This document shows positions 20,801 to 30,487 of a DNA stretch of 64,000 bases, in pieces. This DNA comes from Pelobates cultripes (Eukaryota; Chordata; Amphibia; Anura; Pelobatidae), in the NCBI GenBank assembly GCA_933207985.1, contig OW240915.1, forward strand, positions 122,136,251-122,200,250, in the 5' to 3' direction. The notes beneath the pieces are model-generated. The model saw only the letters and a program-made list of their open reading frames with translations, was not told the origin of the DNA and searched no databases. The translations under genes and the position numbers were made by a program. Each line of letters opens with the position of its first letter. Position 1 is the first letter of the stretch.

Positions 20801-22354
20801 GAGAACTTACCGTTACCTGACTTGCTAGAGAGGGACCCCCAGACAGACCTTACTAGTCTTGTACAGCTAGGGGACCGACTAAACCCGGCAGAGAAGGTAC
20901 AGGCAAGACAATTACTGTGGGAGAAGCAGGCCACGTTCTCCCAGGAACCCGGGTACACTACCCTAGCTGTACACAAGGTCGAGACACCCGGACAGAACCC
21001 CCTACGGCAACCCCCATACCGTATCCCTGAAGCAGTCCGAGAAGGAATGCGGAAGGAGATACAGGAAATGACCAGGCTGGGGGTTATCGAACATTCGGAC
21101 AGTCCTTGGGCCTCGCCTGTAGTTCTGGTGCCTAAGAAAGATGGGACCACCCGGTTCTGTGTGGACTACAGGCGGCTCAACGAGCGGACCACCACTGACG
21201 CCTACCCTATGCCCCGGGTAGACGAGTTATTAGACCGTATTGCCAGGGGGCGCTATCTGACCACCATAGACCTGTGCAAAGGCTATTGGCAGATCCCCCT
21301 GGCCGAGGATGCTATCCCTAAGTCGGCATTCGTCACCCCATTTGGCCTGTACCAGTTTAAGGTTATGCCATTTGGGATGAAGAATGCTCCGGCTACTTTC
21401 CAGCGTATGGTGGATAGGCTCCTCGATGGCTTCCAGGACTTTGCATGTGCATACCTGGATGACATTGCGGTCTACAGTGAGTCCTGGGAAGACCATTTAG
21501 TACACGTGGGGGTGGTGCTGGACAAGATTCGGGCCGCAGGCCTGACCTTGAAGCCAGACAAGTGCCATCTAGGCATGGCAGAAGTACAGTACTTGGGTCA
21601 CAGAGTAGGCTGTGGGAGCCAGAGACCGGAGCCAGCCAAGGTAGAGGCTGTAGCTAACTGGCCCACACCTATCACCAAGACCCAAGTGCTAGCTTTCCTG
21701 GGGACGGCAGGGTATTACCGACGTTTTGTCCCCGACTACAGTACGGTTGCCAAGCCCCTGACTGACCTGACTAAGAAGAATTTGCCTAAACAGGTCCTGT
21801 GGTCTCCAGCTTGTGAAGCCGCGTTTCAGGCACTGAAGCAAGCTCTTGTTAATGCTCCTGTCCTGGCTGCCCCAGTCCCTAACAAACGTTTTCTTGTACA
21901 TACAGATGCTTCCATGTATGGACTGGGGGCTGTGCTAAGCCAGGTCGGGGAAGATGGAGGAGAGCACCCTGTCGCATACTTAAGCAGAAAGTTACTACCC
22001 CGGGAAGTAAGTTATGCGGCAGTGGAGAAAGAGTGTTTAGCCCTGGTCTGGGCACTGAAGAAACTGAGCCCTTATCTGTATGGACAAGAATTTTCCCTTA
22101 TTACGGACCATAACCCCCTCGTGTGGCTTAACCGGGTCTCAGGAGACAATGGCAGACTGCTGAGGTGGAGTTTGGCACTACAGCCATATAACTTCACCAT
22201 CAGCTACCGACCCGGTAAGCAGAATGGGAATGCAGATGGGTTATCTCGGCAAACAGACGTCCCTACTCCTCCTCAGTCCGGTCATCCCCAAGTTGACCCG
22301 CCAAAGGGTCAAGCCGGGTCTGCCGGAGTGTTCCACAAGGGGGGAGCCGTGTGA
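17861..22354 (+). CDS. Gag-Pol polyprotein of element A (PR-INT-RT-RNase H order)
   Basis: A single 1497-residue frame with no shift. Gag occupies about 1-400, with one CCHC knuckle (CYLCKQLGHKRPEC, Cys339). Aspartic protease: GLRDTGATMTLL (catalytic Asp423). Integrase comes next: zinc-binding H622, H629, C659, C662; catalytic D692, D752, E788 (D-D35-E spacing); a GPY-type module (WQGPYKV) near 920. Reverse transcriptase follows, with [20 protein letters not shown] and catalytic YLDD (1198-1201). RNase H has FLVHTDASMYGLG (Asp1349) and TDHNPLVW, and ends at NADGLSRQ. Canonical Ty3/gypsy elements have integrase last. This order is that of Gmr1-like elements. The stop lies within the first bases of the 3' LTR. 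All catalytic residues I can check are present, so activity is possible. Confidence 0.96.
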   Translation: MELQYQNLRRATLKDLLEQRGGQASNLRKRDIITLLLEMDGVPAAEGTDGPSTADRTPEEASFDRAVRIRLAHYGPNPTTETVTQVIAAVEANLLRQSGAAAAPVTANLGDRKKVPFTAFKAFNETEGEIDGYLADFERQCALHKVPLEDWVTILSGKLSGRASEAFRAIPDEEIGDYGAVREALLSRYAVTPEAYRRRFRDTVKTSGDSYVEWACKVHRTAAHWMAGCQAVSGEEVLQMFLLEHCFDKLPTGVREWVRDRKPSTLHEAARLADEYTDARKLDSLISKAPARVEYRPAAPAPANLYQPPMTRPSAPPPSAPYQQPPRFNAREYTQPIRCYLCKQLGHKRPECPMNSANQNQSWRRPAGGNPRPPLPAAHCVEEEECWGILHEADPVQAAHRDNRQHHRQCVKVNGKEVSGLRDTGATMTLLQKHLVSEAQHTGDTVAVRVAGGAVFRLPVARVHLDWGVGARHVNVGVMKDLPADVLLGNDLAPLVSAFAPMGPAEVDAVTTRAQTRATETGPPAAETQVRLSSPTCTLDQAPLGWDTPEKYGKETREDPTLAKYRARADSGGEGVDGEHYEWVGDRLYRIPKPPQKPNTPPQNRQLVVPAKYRQEILRIGHDVPLAGHLGSRRTAHRITQNFFWPNFNRDVRVYCSTCDTCQRVGKRGDHPKARLQSMPIIGEPFSRIAVDIVGPLARASPSGKKYILTVVDYATRYPEAVALSNIEAETVADALVKIFTRVGFPQEILSDQGTQFTAVLTQQLWKVCGIKPLLSSPYHPQTNGLCERFNGTLKQMLRTFTDTCRDWERFLPHLLFAYREVPQESTGFSPFELLYGRRVHGPLDLIRGHWEGETEQEGTPIVPYVLELRDRMEKLSLMVRENLQVAQGRQKRWYDRGARQRVFQVGQKVLVLKPVKTNKMQASWQGPYKVLAQVCDTTYLIASCSDERIQRSFHVNMLKEYQERPEDVASVCAPATDDTENLPLPDLLERDPQTDLTSLVQLGDRLNPAEKVQARQLLWEKQATFSQEPGYTTLAVHKVETPGQNPLRQPPYRIPEAVREGMRKEIQEMTRLGVIEHSDSPWASPVVLVPKKDGTTRFCVDYRRLNERTTTDAYPMPRVDELLDRIARGRYLTTIDLCKGYWQIPLAEDAIPKSAFVTPFGLYQFKVMPFGMKNAPATFQRMVDRLLDGFQDFACAYLDDIAVYSESWEDHLVHVGVVLDKIRAAGLTLKPDKCHLGMAEVQYLGHRVGCGSQRPEPAKVEAVANWPTPITKTQVLAFLGTAGYYRRFVPDYSTVAKPLTDLTKKNLPKQVLWSPACEAAFQALKQALVNAPVLAAPVPNKRFLVHTDASMYGLGAVLSQVGEDGGEHPVAYLSRKLLPREVSYAAVEKECLALVWALKKLSPYLYGQEFSLITDHNPLVWLNRVSGDNGRLLRWSLALQPYNFTISYRPGKQNGNADGLSRQTDVPTPPQSGHPQVDPPKGQAGSAGVFHKGGAV
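22337..22349 (+). other. Polypurine tract, element A
   Basis: AAGGGGGGAGCCG directly precedes the 3' LTR and would prime plus-strand synthesis. The tract overlaps the last codons of Gag-Pol. Confidence 0.8.
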
Positions 22355-23526
22355 CAGACCCATCTGTCTGGATTATAACTGCGTTGTTCGTCTGTTTTGC
22401 CGTTTTCATGAATTTCCCCGTTCGTATGCTTTGTTTAAGGGAATGTCGGTTTTGTCGAACGGAACTACCGAACGGACGGCCACCCAGAAGAGAAGTGTGC
22501 TGCTGGTTAACCTATTGATCCCAATTAGAACGTTGCGGTTAACCACAGACACTTCTCAATTAAAAACCGAATGCCGGGTGGTCGTCGTTCGTATGTCGAC
22601 CACGAGGCGGCGGCCATTTTGTCCATGCGAACGACCAGCGGTGTTCAACAATTATTTCATGGATCGGAAAACGGACACTTTTTCAGCCGAACACCGCTGA
22701 AGCCGTCGACCTCCCCTTCTCAATCGACAAAAGCATGCGAACGACAGCCGTTCGGGAGATTCAACCACACGAATGGACTTAACCCAGATAGCCGTCCCAT
22801 GGAGTCAATCGCATACCGAAGAACTGAAAGAGACTTTGACTCCATGGCGATTGAACTGTGCGAATGGGATCTGAGCGCTATTCTCCAATAATGTGCCCTC
22901 AGATCCAGGCTATCTGGGGATATGCAAGACTGATGTAAAATGTTCAGCAGTTATTAAGTTATGGATTTTTGTGTGTTTTTATAACTTGTATCCAAAATGG
23001 CGATTGCCTCTGCTCGGGGAGATAATTGAATTACTTCCCAATTATTCCCCGAGCAGAGGGGAGGGAACTGTACTGCATGCTGGGAATATTGTGGGGATGT
23101 ATGTCCAGAATGTCCCCATGTCCCTCTGTGATTCCAGTCTCCCATTTGGTCCCCTAGGGGAGTGTCCACCAAGTGGGAGACCTGCATAAATGCCGGGCAG
23201 GTAGCCCACAGTAAACCAGTTCGTGTTTTACCCTCAAAGCGGAGCTTGGTCTCGTTATTGGGGGGATTTGGTTACGACGCTTAGAGACTGCTGATTGGAA
23301 ATATTTGCCGCTTGGAAGGTATTAGCGTTCGGCTAATATTGGCAGTTCGTGGATTTGGAGCTCGTGGAGGGAAATAGCCGTACAGGTACCGTTCGGGAGT
23401 TTGGAGTGTTCCCCAGCTGGCGGTTCGCATGGTTTTACTATACCCTCTACCAGCCTACATTATTGCGAACGGGGAATACTCACTAAACGGCGGTTTGTAC
23501 ATTTCATTACTGGAGGTACCGTAACA
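22350..23526 (+). repeat. Element A 3' LTR
   Basis: Nearly identical to the 5' LTR. Visible differences are in the gttcaacRattattt, gtgattYcagtc, aaataYcggg/aaatgccggg and ctataccCKctacc words, plus loss of one C in ggttaccgacgc. It is followed by the GGAAC duplication and the resumed LINE ORF2. Confidence 0.95.
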
Positions 23527-24341
23527 GGAACTTTGGGGCTCTCCTGAAGGATGAGCAGCCTGGCTGGGTATGTATATTCAGGGAGTGGGTCACACCTTTC
23601 CTGGTGGACTGGTTTCAGGGTGGGAGGGTGAAGAGCATGAGAGTTCGGCATTCTAGCTATCTTCCGTCTTCGGTCATCGAGGGAGTGGGAATTCTGCGCA
23701 GGTGGAACGTCACGGTGGAGGAGGTTCGGGACACTCCCAAGAAGCTTCTCGACGGGAGGGTCCTGGCCACCCACTTTGGCATTCAGCTTGCTTTGAAGGA
23801 CTGCCCGCCAAGTACTCTCGCCTCGGGGTTGAAAAACATCAACTCCAGGCGCCTTCCGGAGAAATACCGAGACATGGCGTTTCTCTCCTTCCACGGTAGA
23901 CTTTACGTTCGAGGGAACTTGAAGTACAGGAACATAACGGATCGCGGTTGTCCTCGGGTGGAATGTTCCGGGGAAGTGGAGTCCATGGACCACTTCCTCC
24001 TCGAGTGCCCCTTTAACGTACAGGTCTACAAAGAGGTCTCAGCCGCCTTAGGCATCCCCTGCTTATCCCGCTGGACTTATGCGGAGTGGGCGTACGGGAC
24101 GTCCAACTCAAGGGGGAGGGCTTTTGATTTGGGCACTCTTTATGTAGTCAGTTCAGTGGTTAAGTATTTCACTTGGATGGCAAGGTGTCAGGTTTCCCTT
24201 CAATGTAAAGACCTTTCCTGTCAGGTGGTGGTAGCAGACATTCTGAGGGCAGTTCGTGGGATCTATACCACCGAAAGGGCCTCTATGGATCCCACCATTT
24301 GGCAGCGTTTGTGGCGAAATCTCAAGGTCCACCCGCCTTGA
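23527..24341 (+). pseudogene. Tx1-like LINE ORF2, C-terminal part
   Basis: The phase is continuous with 16621 once element A and one GGAAC copy are set aside. It encodes the post-RT region: a Trp-rich stretch (PGWVCIFREW), then YRDMAFLSFHGRLYVRGNLK and a Cys/His cluster (RGCPRVECSGEVESMDHFLLECP) typical of the C-terminal zinc-knuckle-like region of Tx1/L1 ORF2 proteins. It ends at TGA 24339-24341. Confidence 0.87.
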
Positions 24342-25453
24342 ACCGCTCCATGGGCGCCCTTGTCTTGGTGAAGGGAATTCCAAATCTGTCTTCACCTTTC
24401 CCCCGTAGATTTTGAACTGGTTTTTCTTTTCATGGAAGGCTGCCACCTTTAGCAGACGAGTACCTTCCTCTGCGTCTAGGTAGTGCAGTGTAGTTAGGTT
24501 ATGGTTATGGTTATGCACAGGTTATTTTTGGTATTGTTTGGGTTAGGGTGGGTTTCTGGTGTATGGACAAATTAAAAAATTTACTTTGGGTGGAAAAAAA
24601 AAACAAACAAAAAAAAAAACACTGGGTTTCTTTATGGACGGAGGGATGGACTCCTTGAGGGTGGTGTACAAACTGGATTTCATGTGGGTGGTGGGTCTAT
24701 GGACAAAATTTTGATTTCATGTGGGTGGTGGGTTTGGATGTGATGAACTGAGAAAAGGACTCCATTTGGGTGGTGGGTTTGGGGGATGGACGGAGGGATA
24801 GACTCCATGAGGGTGGTGGGTTTTATGAATTGAAAATGGACTCCATTTGGGTGGTGGGTTTGGGTTTAAAGTTTGGGTTTAAAGTGTAGGTGGTGGGTTG
24901 GTGTTGATGGACGGAGGGATGGACTCCATGTGGTTGGTGGGTTTTATGAACTGAGAAAAGGACTCCATGTGGGTAATGGGTTTGTTTATGTTTATGTGTG
25001 TATTTTATTTCACGCTTGGTTTATGTTTGTGTTTAGCTGGCTGTGGACTCGAGGTCAATTGGGTCCCCCCTTGTCCCCCCCTTGTTATGTAAGAGCTCCT
25101 TCAGGAGCATTTCAGCCTTTTTTCTCCCTCCCCAAGGCTCCATGAAGTAATGGAGCCCCCCGCCTTTTAATTTATCCCCTTATGATTTAGTTCCCCCCCC
25201 TTTTCTGTTAATCCCTCTCCCTGTTATTCCCAGTTATTTAATTTGGTATAAGTTTACTCCCCTATTAGTGCCCCTTCCTGAGTTTTTATTTCGGTATTTA
25301 TGTTTAATTTTGGGGTATTTATGTTTCATTTGGTATTATGTTTGAATTGGGCATTATTTCAGTTGATTGTTTATTATTGTTATTTTGTTATTTATTTTGT
25401 TATTCTGTTTAATTTTGGAAGCATTTTACAAACTAAATAAAAATAAAATAAAA
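24342..25453 (+). other. LINE 3' region with tandem GT-rich repeats and A-rich tail
   Basis: There is no long frame. From about 24640 to 24985 a roughly 40-60 base unit built on gactccatgtgggtggtggg recurs six or seven times with a cggagggatgg segment. An A-run occurs at 24594-24620. A pyrimidine-rich stretch follows, and the tail AAATAAAAATAAAATAAAA ends at 25453, abutting the target-site duplication. Confidence 0.75.
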
Positions 25454-25463
25454 TACTGTCTCC

Positions 25464-26768
25464 TCCGGGTACATTAAGCTGCCGCTGGGGAGAGGGGATA
25501 ACAAGCTCCTCTCCCATATATACTTCCAGCCGCGGGGGAGGGAGACCGACTGTCTCTGCTCCCAATACAGAGTCCTGCTGCTGGGGAAAGGAGACTGGGC
25601 TCTCTATTCCCGGTAGGACACTCTGCCTCTGGGGAATGGAGACTGGGCTCCCAATTCCCAATAAATCATTCTGCCGCTGGGGAATGGAGACTGGGCTCCC
25701 AATTCCCAATAATTCGTACTGCCACTGGGGAATGGAGACTGGGCTCCCAATTCCCTGTAATTCACACTTCCGCTGGGGATCTGAGCCGACTGCCCAGCAT
25801 CCCTGTAGCTCACCCTGCCACTGGGGAGGGAGGACGCTGCTCTCCTCTCCCTGCAAGGTACACTGCTGCTGGGGAACAGGACCACTTGTCTCTGCCCCCT
25901 GTAACTCAGCCTGCCGCTGGGGAATGGAGCTTGGGCTCCCAATTCCCAGCAATATCTCCCGCTGGGGAATGGAGCTTGGGCTCCCAATTCCCTGCAATAT
26001 CTCCCGCTGGGGAATGGAGCTCTGGGCTCCCAATTCCCTGCAATATCTCCTGCTGGGGAATGGAGCTCGGGCTCCCAATTCCCTGCAATACCGGTGGAGA
26101 GACCTCGGTCCAATCTCCACCGCCACCTGGGGTTCTTCCCAGTAATCCTCCTCAATATCTGCCCAGCTGAATGGGTCTGGATCTGGGTCTCCGCTTCCCT
26201 GCTGAGCCTTCTCACTGGAGTGGAACAGATCTTGGTAGCCTTGCTCCAGCTCCATCTCTCGGGTCACCAGGTGGACCAGGTCTTGCTCAATTTCGTGAGT
26301 GTCGTCCCAGTCATACCTGCTCTCCCTCCACTCCAAGAGATCACTGAACCGGGCTTGTGTAGGGCTCCCAAACTCAGGCTTTGCAAAAGACTCCCATAAC
26401 AAGCCAGGACCATCAAACTCCTCTCCCTCTGACGTGTCATGATCGGCTGTCCAGGGTAGGTACTGTGCCCCATACCACCAGAGCGCCTAGTAGGCATCTT
26501 TCAGCCAAATCTCCTGCCATACTCGGAGCTCCAGTTCCTTCACCCATTCATCCAGGGGCTGCTCTCCCAGAAAGGGCATCCGCAGGGCTACTCGCTTCTG
26601 CAGTCGCTGGTCTTCCTTGGGGAGTCTCTCGCCCCGCTGGTACTCCACAATACCCAGTGCCTGGTACCAGATGCCTTTGCGCAGCGCATCTTGGTCATCC
26701 AGGGCACCCTCGTCATACTCCACTGCTGGTTCCATCTCGGTGCTGTCAGGGTCGCTGTACTGGGACAT
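25464..26768 (-). pseudogene. Element M ORF, N-terminal portion (unknown protein with 16-residue repeats)
   Basis: Starting at the ATG at 26768, a 435-codon frame runs to the LINE junction with one in-frame TAG (26487-26489). Residues 1-90 are acidic and Trp-rich (LDEWVKELELRVWQEIWL). After the stop, a Glu/Asp-rich segment (YDWDDTHEIEQDLVHL) leads into about 14 repeats of a 16-residue unit resembling Q-x-x-L-x-G-I-G-S-P-V-S-I-P-Q-R. I recognise no Gag, protease or polymerase domain. As the only frame of an LTR element, between primer-binding site and polypurine tract, it could be a Gag-like or accessory protein. That is inference. The frame continues at 9845. Confidence 0.7.
25580..26100 (-). 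repeat. 48-base coding tandem repeat in element M
   Basis: About eleven 48-base units (ctgccgctggggaatggag... on the plus strand) lie head to tail, with near-identical neighbours (units at 25630-25770 and 25915-26090) and more divergent ones between. Unit length is a multiple of three throughout, so the protein frame is preserved, except in one unit with an extra base pair of codons near 26010. Confidence 0.88.
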
Positions 26769-26837
26769 GCGTTGCCTTCAAATTGTAAAAATCCACGGAA
26801 TGGTGTTGCCTGTAGCTGTCCTGTAGTCTGTGGGAAC

Positions 26838-26858
26838 GATCCCGCCGCTTGCCACCAA
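26838..26858 (-). other. Primer-binding site, element M
   Basis: On the minus strand, TGGTGGCAAGCGGCGGGATC follows the 5' LTR after two bases. It differs from the site of A, B, D and E by one base in the first 17, pointing to the same primer tRNA. Confidence 0.75.
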
Positions 26859-26860
26859 TT

Positions 26861-28072
26861 TGAACGGACCGTTTTGCACACAAGAGGTAAAAACCATTTA
26901 GGCGATCGTCCCCCTTTCCAGAGATGCAGGCACAGCTATTGTAAAACACCAAACTCACGAACCACCAATAAGCGAATGCTCCAAACTCCCGAACGGCATC
27001 CAATATAGCACTCCAAACACACAAACTGGAACCATACAAATCGCTTCTAGCAGACGAATAGGAAAAGCATCCAAGCGGCTTACACTCCTAGCAATCAGTC
27101 TCTATCAGCGTTCAGTAAATCCACCCAAAGATGAGACAAGGCTCCATGTTGAGGGTCAAGCAGTGGTCTGTTTAATGAGGGCTACCTGCCCAGTATTTAT
27201 GCAGGTCTCCCACCTGGTGGACACTCCCCTAGGGGACCAAATGGGAGACTGTGACAAAAGACAGTCAAGTAGACAAATAGGACACACAGTCACATTATAT
27301 TCCCACAATGCATCCTGGCTTCCTCCCCTCTGCCTTGGAGATAATTGAGAAGTAATTCAATTATCTCCCAAGACAAAGGCAAATCGCCATTATGCACGTG
27401 GGGATACTAAAACATGAATTACTGTTAAAATACACCATGTAGGACATGTTACATTAAAACCATACATTTAACATATTCCCAGATAGCTCAGGTCTGAGCG
27501 CACATTATTAAACGAATGGTGCTCAGATCACACGAATACAGTTCAATTGCCATGGAACCAAAGTCTTTACAAAGTTAGTTCTCATACGAATGGGCTCCAT
27601 GGGATTCCTATCTGGGGTATAACATAGTCAGGTAAAACTCCCGAACACCGGGCCGTTCGTGTACTCCCGCCGACCAAGAAGGGAGGTCGGCGGCTTCAGC
27701 GGTGTTCGCGCAAAACTGTGTCCGATTTTAGTTCCATGAATTAAGCGTGGAACACCGCTGTACGTTCGCATGTTTAAAATGGCCGCGACCTTGTGTTCGT
27801 GATACGAATGGCGGCCACCCAGCATTCATCAATTAAGCTGCGGTTAACCGCAGCTTCAGGGAGGCTAATTGCCGGCACACTCCAGCTCCCAGGTGGTCCA
27901 GTCATTCGTGCGGTTGTTCGGTAGATTGAATCTACCCAACACCAGGCAGAAAAGCATGAATAAATCTTTTCTGCAGGGAAAAAATGTCTTTTAACATGGG
28001 GCCATAGTCTAAAGGCAACAGGCGAGCAACCAGTCTTCTCCAATGCAATGTGGCGAGATTGCTCTCGTCACA
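26861..28072 (-). repeat. Element M 5' LTR
   Basis: Paired with 8173-9387. Its inner end reads TGAACGGACC where the partner has TGTAACGGACC, a one-base loss. About 40 differences from the partner are visible. It carries the same U3 inverted repeats and TATA-like box. Followed by CACGT. Confidence 0.87.
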
Positions 28073-28077
28073 CACGT

Positions 28078-29567
28078 CATTAGGACAGTGGGTGGGATCT
28101 GTGAAAGCCTGAGCAAGCAGAGCTTTGTCTTCATTGCTTAAGGTGCCAGTCTTCTGCTTGACTCTGATTCTATTCAAAAGCTCAGCAAATTAAATGTCAT
28201 CCTTCTCTGATCTCTGTCAGCGTGATCATCTGAAAGTAGTCTTTCCAGACGTCATTGGTATTTTCCTCAAACACGCAGAGTGGCTTACTTTTTCCCAGCG
28301 GGAGGACCTGGTAAAAGTCTCCTACTGCTAGTACTGACATACCACCAAAAGGTTTCTTACTGCCTTTGATTTGCTGTAATCTCCAGTTGATGTAGGCAAA
28401 CAGGGGCTTTGAAATCATTGACACCTCGTCAATAACAATGATCTCCGCATTTGACAGCTGTGCCTTCACTTCATCTATGAGATTTCCAAGTCCTTGGTAG
28501 GGTGGCTTCAAGCTTCTTGGTAACTTCAGCAGAGAATGCAAAGTGTTTCCTGAAATGTTGCAAGCTGCTGTTCCTGTAAATGCAGTTAGTAAAACGCTGG
28601 GCATGGATGTGTCTGCTTCCTCATGTAGTCTGGTAAGTTTATAGAGTATCTTTGTCGCCTCAGCATAGATGCACTTTATCAGGTGTGATTTGCCTGTCCC
28701 TGCGCCACCAGTGACAAAGTAATAAAATGGGTCAGGATTTAGGCCACGCACACGGTTAATGTACCAGTCACAAACTGAGTAGAATGTCTGAGCTTGTGTC
28801 CGGTTAAGGTTTCTGTACATTTTCCAAATCAAATCAGGGCACATTTGTGGGGCCTTCACAGTAAGTGCAATTCCACCTGTTTGTTGACGTGTATACTCTG
28901 GAACATCATCTTGTTCATTCTCATGAAGTTGCTCCCCTTCTTTGCATTCCTCTATACTTTCCAACCTATCCAACTCAGCTTCTGGGGCAAAGGTGTTCCA
29001 AGCATCTTCAACAGGGCCATTTTTTACAAAGTCATCCAAGACTTGTTCCACAATTTTGTTGTGTTGTTCAAAATTCTTTTGGTTGCTGGTAACAATTGCA
29101 GACATTGCTCGGATTGCCTCTTCTCCTGGTAAGCTCACAGAGGCGCCTTTGTAAAACTCCTGGTGTGTTGGGAACCTTACAGTTTTCAGTGATGACTCTG
29201 AACGGTGGGGGAGGTAGAGTTTAAACAGTCTGCCATAGTTCTCAGGGTCCTTTTTCTCTGAGAAGCGTGCGTACCTGATGATTGCAGGCTTCCCTCTCGT
29301 GCATTTTTTAATAATTCCCATTTCATTCAATAGACTGACACGTTTGCTGTCTTCCTTTTGCTTGCCATCTTCCTTCTGCTTGCCATAGACAACCCTGTAA
29401 TGCGATGCAAAGTCTGCCAGACACATGGACTCAAACTCTGGTCTTTCGGGTCTGGCTCTGTATTTGTCGACAAAACACGTCATCCACACATTAAGAGAAT
29501 CGGCTGGTTTGTTCTGCAACGCACTGAGCGGGAGACTCATTTTCAGTTGGCAGAAAAACAACCTCAC
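28078..29567 (-). pseudogene. Helentron PIF1-type helicase, N-terminal part
   Basis: The frame 29567-28197 shows Walker A ([15 protein letters not shown]), motif Ia-like [24 protein letters not shown], Walker B ([11 protein letters not shown]) and motif III ([14 protein letters not shown]). These are characteristic of PIF1-family 5'-3' DNA helicases fused to Helitron Rep proteins. The N-terminal 200 residues form the linker after Rep ([33 protein letters not shown]). A frameshift separates it from the Rep frame near 29520 and another break lies near 28197. The frame then crosses element M. Acting with Rep it would unwind the donor strand. Confidence 0.87.
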
Positions 29568-30459
29568 GTGAGCAAGACTTCATTTTCAGGCTGCACATAC
29601 GGGCCACAGACTCCTGGGCGCTGACCTCTCTGTGTTTTGAATAAGCCTGAATAACTTCTCTCGTTTCTTCTCGTTCTGTCTCTGTTTCTAGGCTCATTTC
29701 TTTGACTATTGTTTTGAGATAGTCACTCAGCTTGCGTTCTGGCTTGGATATGTAGGAAAACATGTACATGATGCAACCATACTCATCAAGAATGTACTGG
29801 ATGTCCATGTTGGCGTTCCAGGCTGTCAGCAAATGTGGATTGTAGTTGTTCACCCAGCAGTCCTTCACATCACGCTTCATTAGAATCACGCTTGAGGAGG
29901 TCAATGCCTCAATGTACGAGTTGTACTGATTCAAAGTCATATCACACTGTGCCAGTAGCTGTGACATATCTTCAAGCTGCACTTTCGGGTTATTAAGCAA
30001 ATCCCAGACTGGTTTCAGTTTGTTTTTGGCTGCTTGTGATTTCATTGCACAATCTCCTTGTTTTTCTGGCATCGGGTAAGTTATCCTCGTGTTTCTAATA
30101 GGTGGCTTTGGAAATCCAAATCTGCATACTCTGTTACGTTTCTTGCATGATTTTGAATGAGATCTGCTGTGCGTTTGAAGTTCTGTTACAAATCTGTGAA
30201 GTAAGGCCTGTTTGGCTTCATCAGGCAGCTGGCATGAGATGTTATGATCTATAAAGGCACACACCTTGTCATCACTGTCTTGTCCAAATATAGGAGCTCC
30301 TGCTACCCAACAGAGACAATGTATATGAGGGCTCCCTCTCGCCTGAAATTCAACCCGGTAAAAGTAATCGATAACTTCACTGATTGGCTGTGCAGGACCC
30401 AACAGCAGCTCTCGCATCAGAGCATCAACCCGTTTGTCAAACATGTGCATGGTGGTCAC
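29491..30459 (-). pseudogene. Helentron Rep (HUH endonuclease)
   Basis: The frame contains [19 protein letters not shown], with the HUH motif (H-I-H) that binds the catalytic metal. Further on is [18 protein letters not shown], with paired tyrosines four apart followed by Lys, as in the Y2 active site of Helitron Rep proteins. [13 protein letters not shown] sequence ([15 protein letters not shown]) lies between. Rep would nick the donor and target and start rolling-circle transfer. The frame shifts at about 29500 before the helicase. Confidence 0.87.
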
Positions 30460-30487
30460 TGGGTTGCCTCAAAGAATGTCACACTTT

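Larger units (their letters stand above)
16622..23526 (+). mobile_element. Element A: Gmr1-like Ty3/gypsy LTR retrotransposon, apparently intact
   Basis: 6905 bases with LTRs of 1178 and 1177 bases and the exact duplication GGAAC at 16617-16621 and 23527-23531. The LTRs begin TGTGACAGACCC and end CCGTAACA. By eye I find four substitutions and one single-base gap between them, so insertion was recent. Primer-binding site, one uninterrupted Gag-Pol frame and polypurine tract are all present. Pol domains are ordered PR-INT-RT-RNase H, with integrase before reverse transcriptase. The element split a Tx1-like LINE inside element M. Element E (54639 onward) is a close sister. Confidence 0.95.
9856..25453 (+). 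mobile_element. Tx1-like (L1 group) LINE, nearly full length, interrupted by element A
   Basis: The element is flanked by TACTGTCTCC at 9846-9855 and 25454-25463 and ends in an AAATAAAAATAAAATAAAA tail. Without element A it is about 8.7 kb: a short 5' region, a very long ORF1 with three CCHC knuckles, ORF2 with an apurinic-type endonuclease and reverse transcriptase, and a repeat-rich 3' region. This arrangement and the protein motifs match the Tx1 clade known from Xenopus. The insertion lies in the 16-residue repeat region of element M. One in-frame stop in ORF2 and frame damage at the end of ORF1 make it defective even before the LTR element landed in it. Confidence 0.87.
8173..28072 (-). 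mobile_element. Element M: non-autonomous LTR retrotransposon with a repeat-protein ORF, carrying a nested LINE
   Basis: LTRs at 8173-9387 and 26861-28072 are in the same orientation, and the exact 5-base duplication CACGT flanks the whole (8168-8172 and 28073-28077). On the minus strand the order is 5' LTR, primer-binding site, ORF, polypurine tract, 3' LTR. Without the nested LINE the internal part is only about 1.9 kb and encodes no protease, integrase, reverse transcriptase or RNase H. By eye the two LTRs differ at roughly 3-4% of sites, so M is older than its passengers. It sits in the Helentron helicase. A truncated LTR of the same family lies at 42015-42597. Confidence 0.88.

Noticed and set aside
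25580..26100. Regular 48-base repeats that could be mistaken for a CRISPR array
   Set aside because: Units are directly adjacent with no unique spacers and keep a protein frame inside an LTR element of a vertebrate genome.
28197..29567. The PIF1-like helicase as a host gene
   Set aside because: It is fused in order with HUH Rep and endonuclease domains, bounded by Helentron ends, and carries frameshifts.
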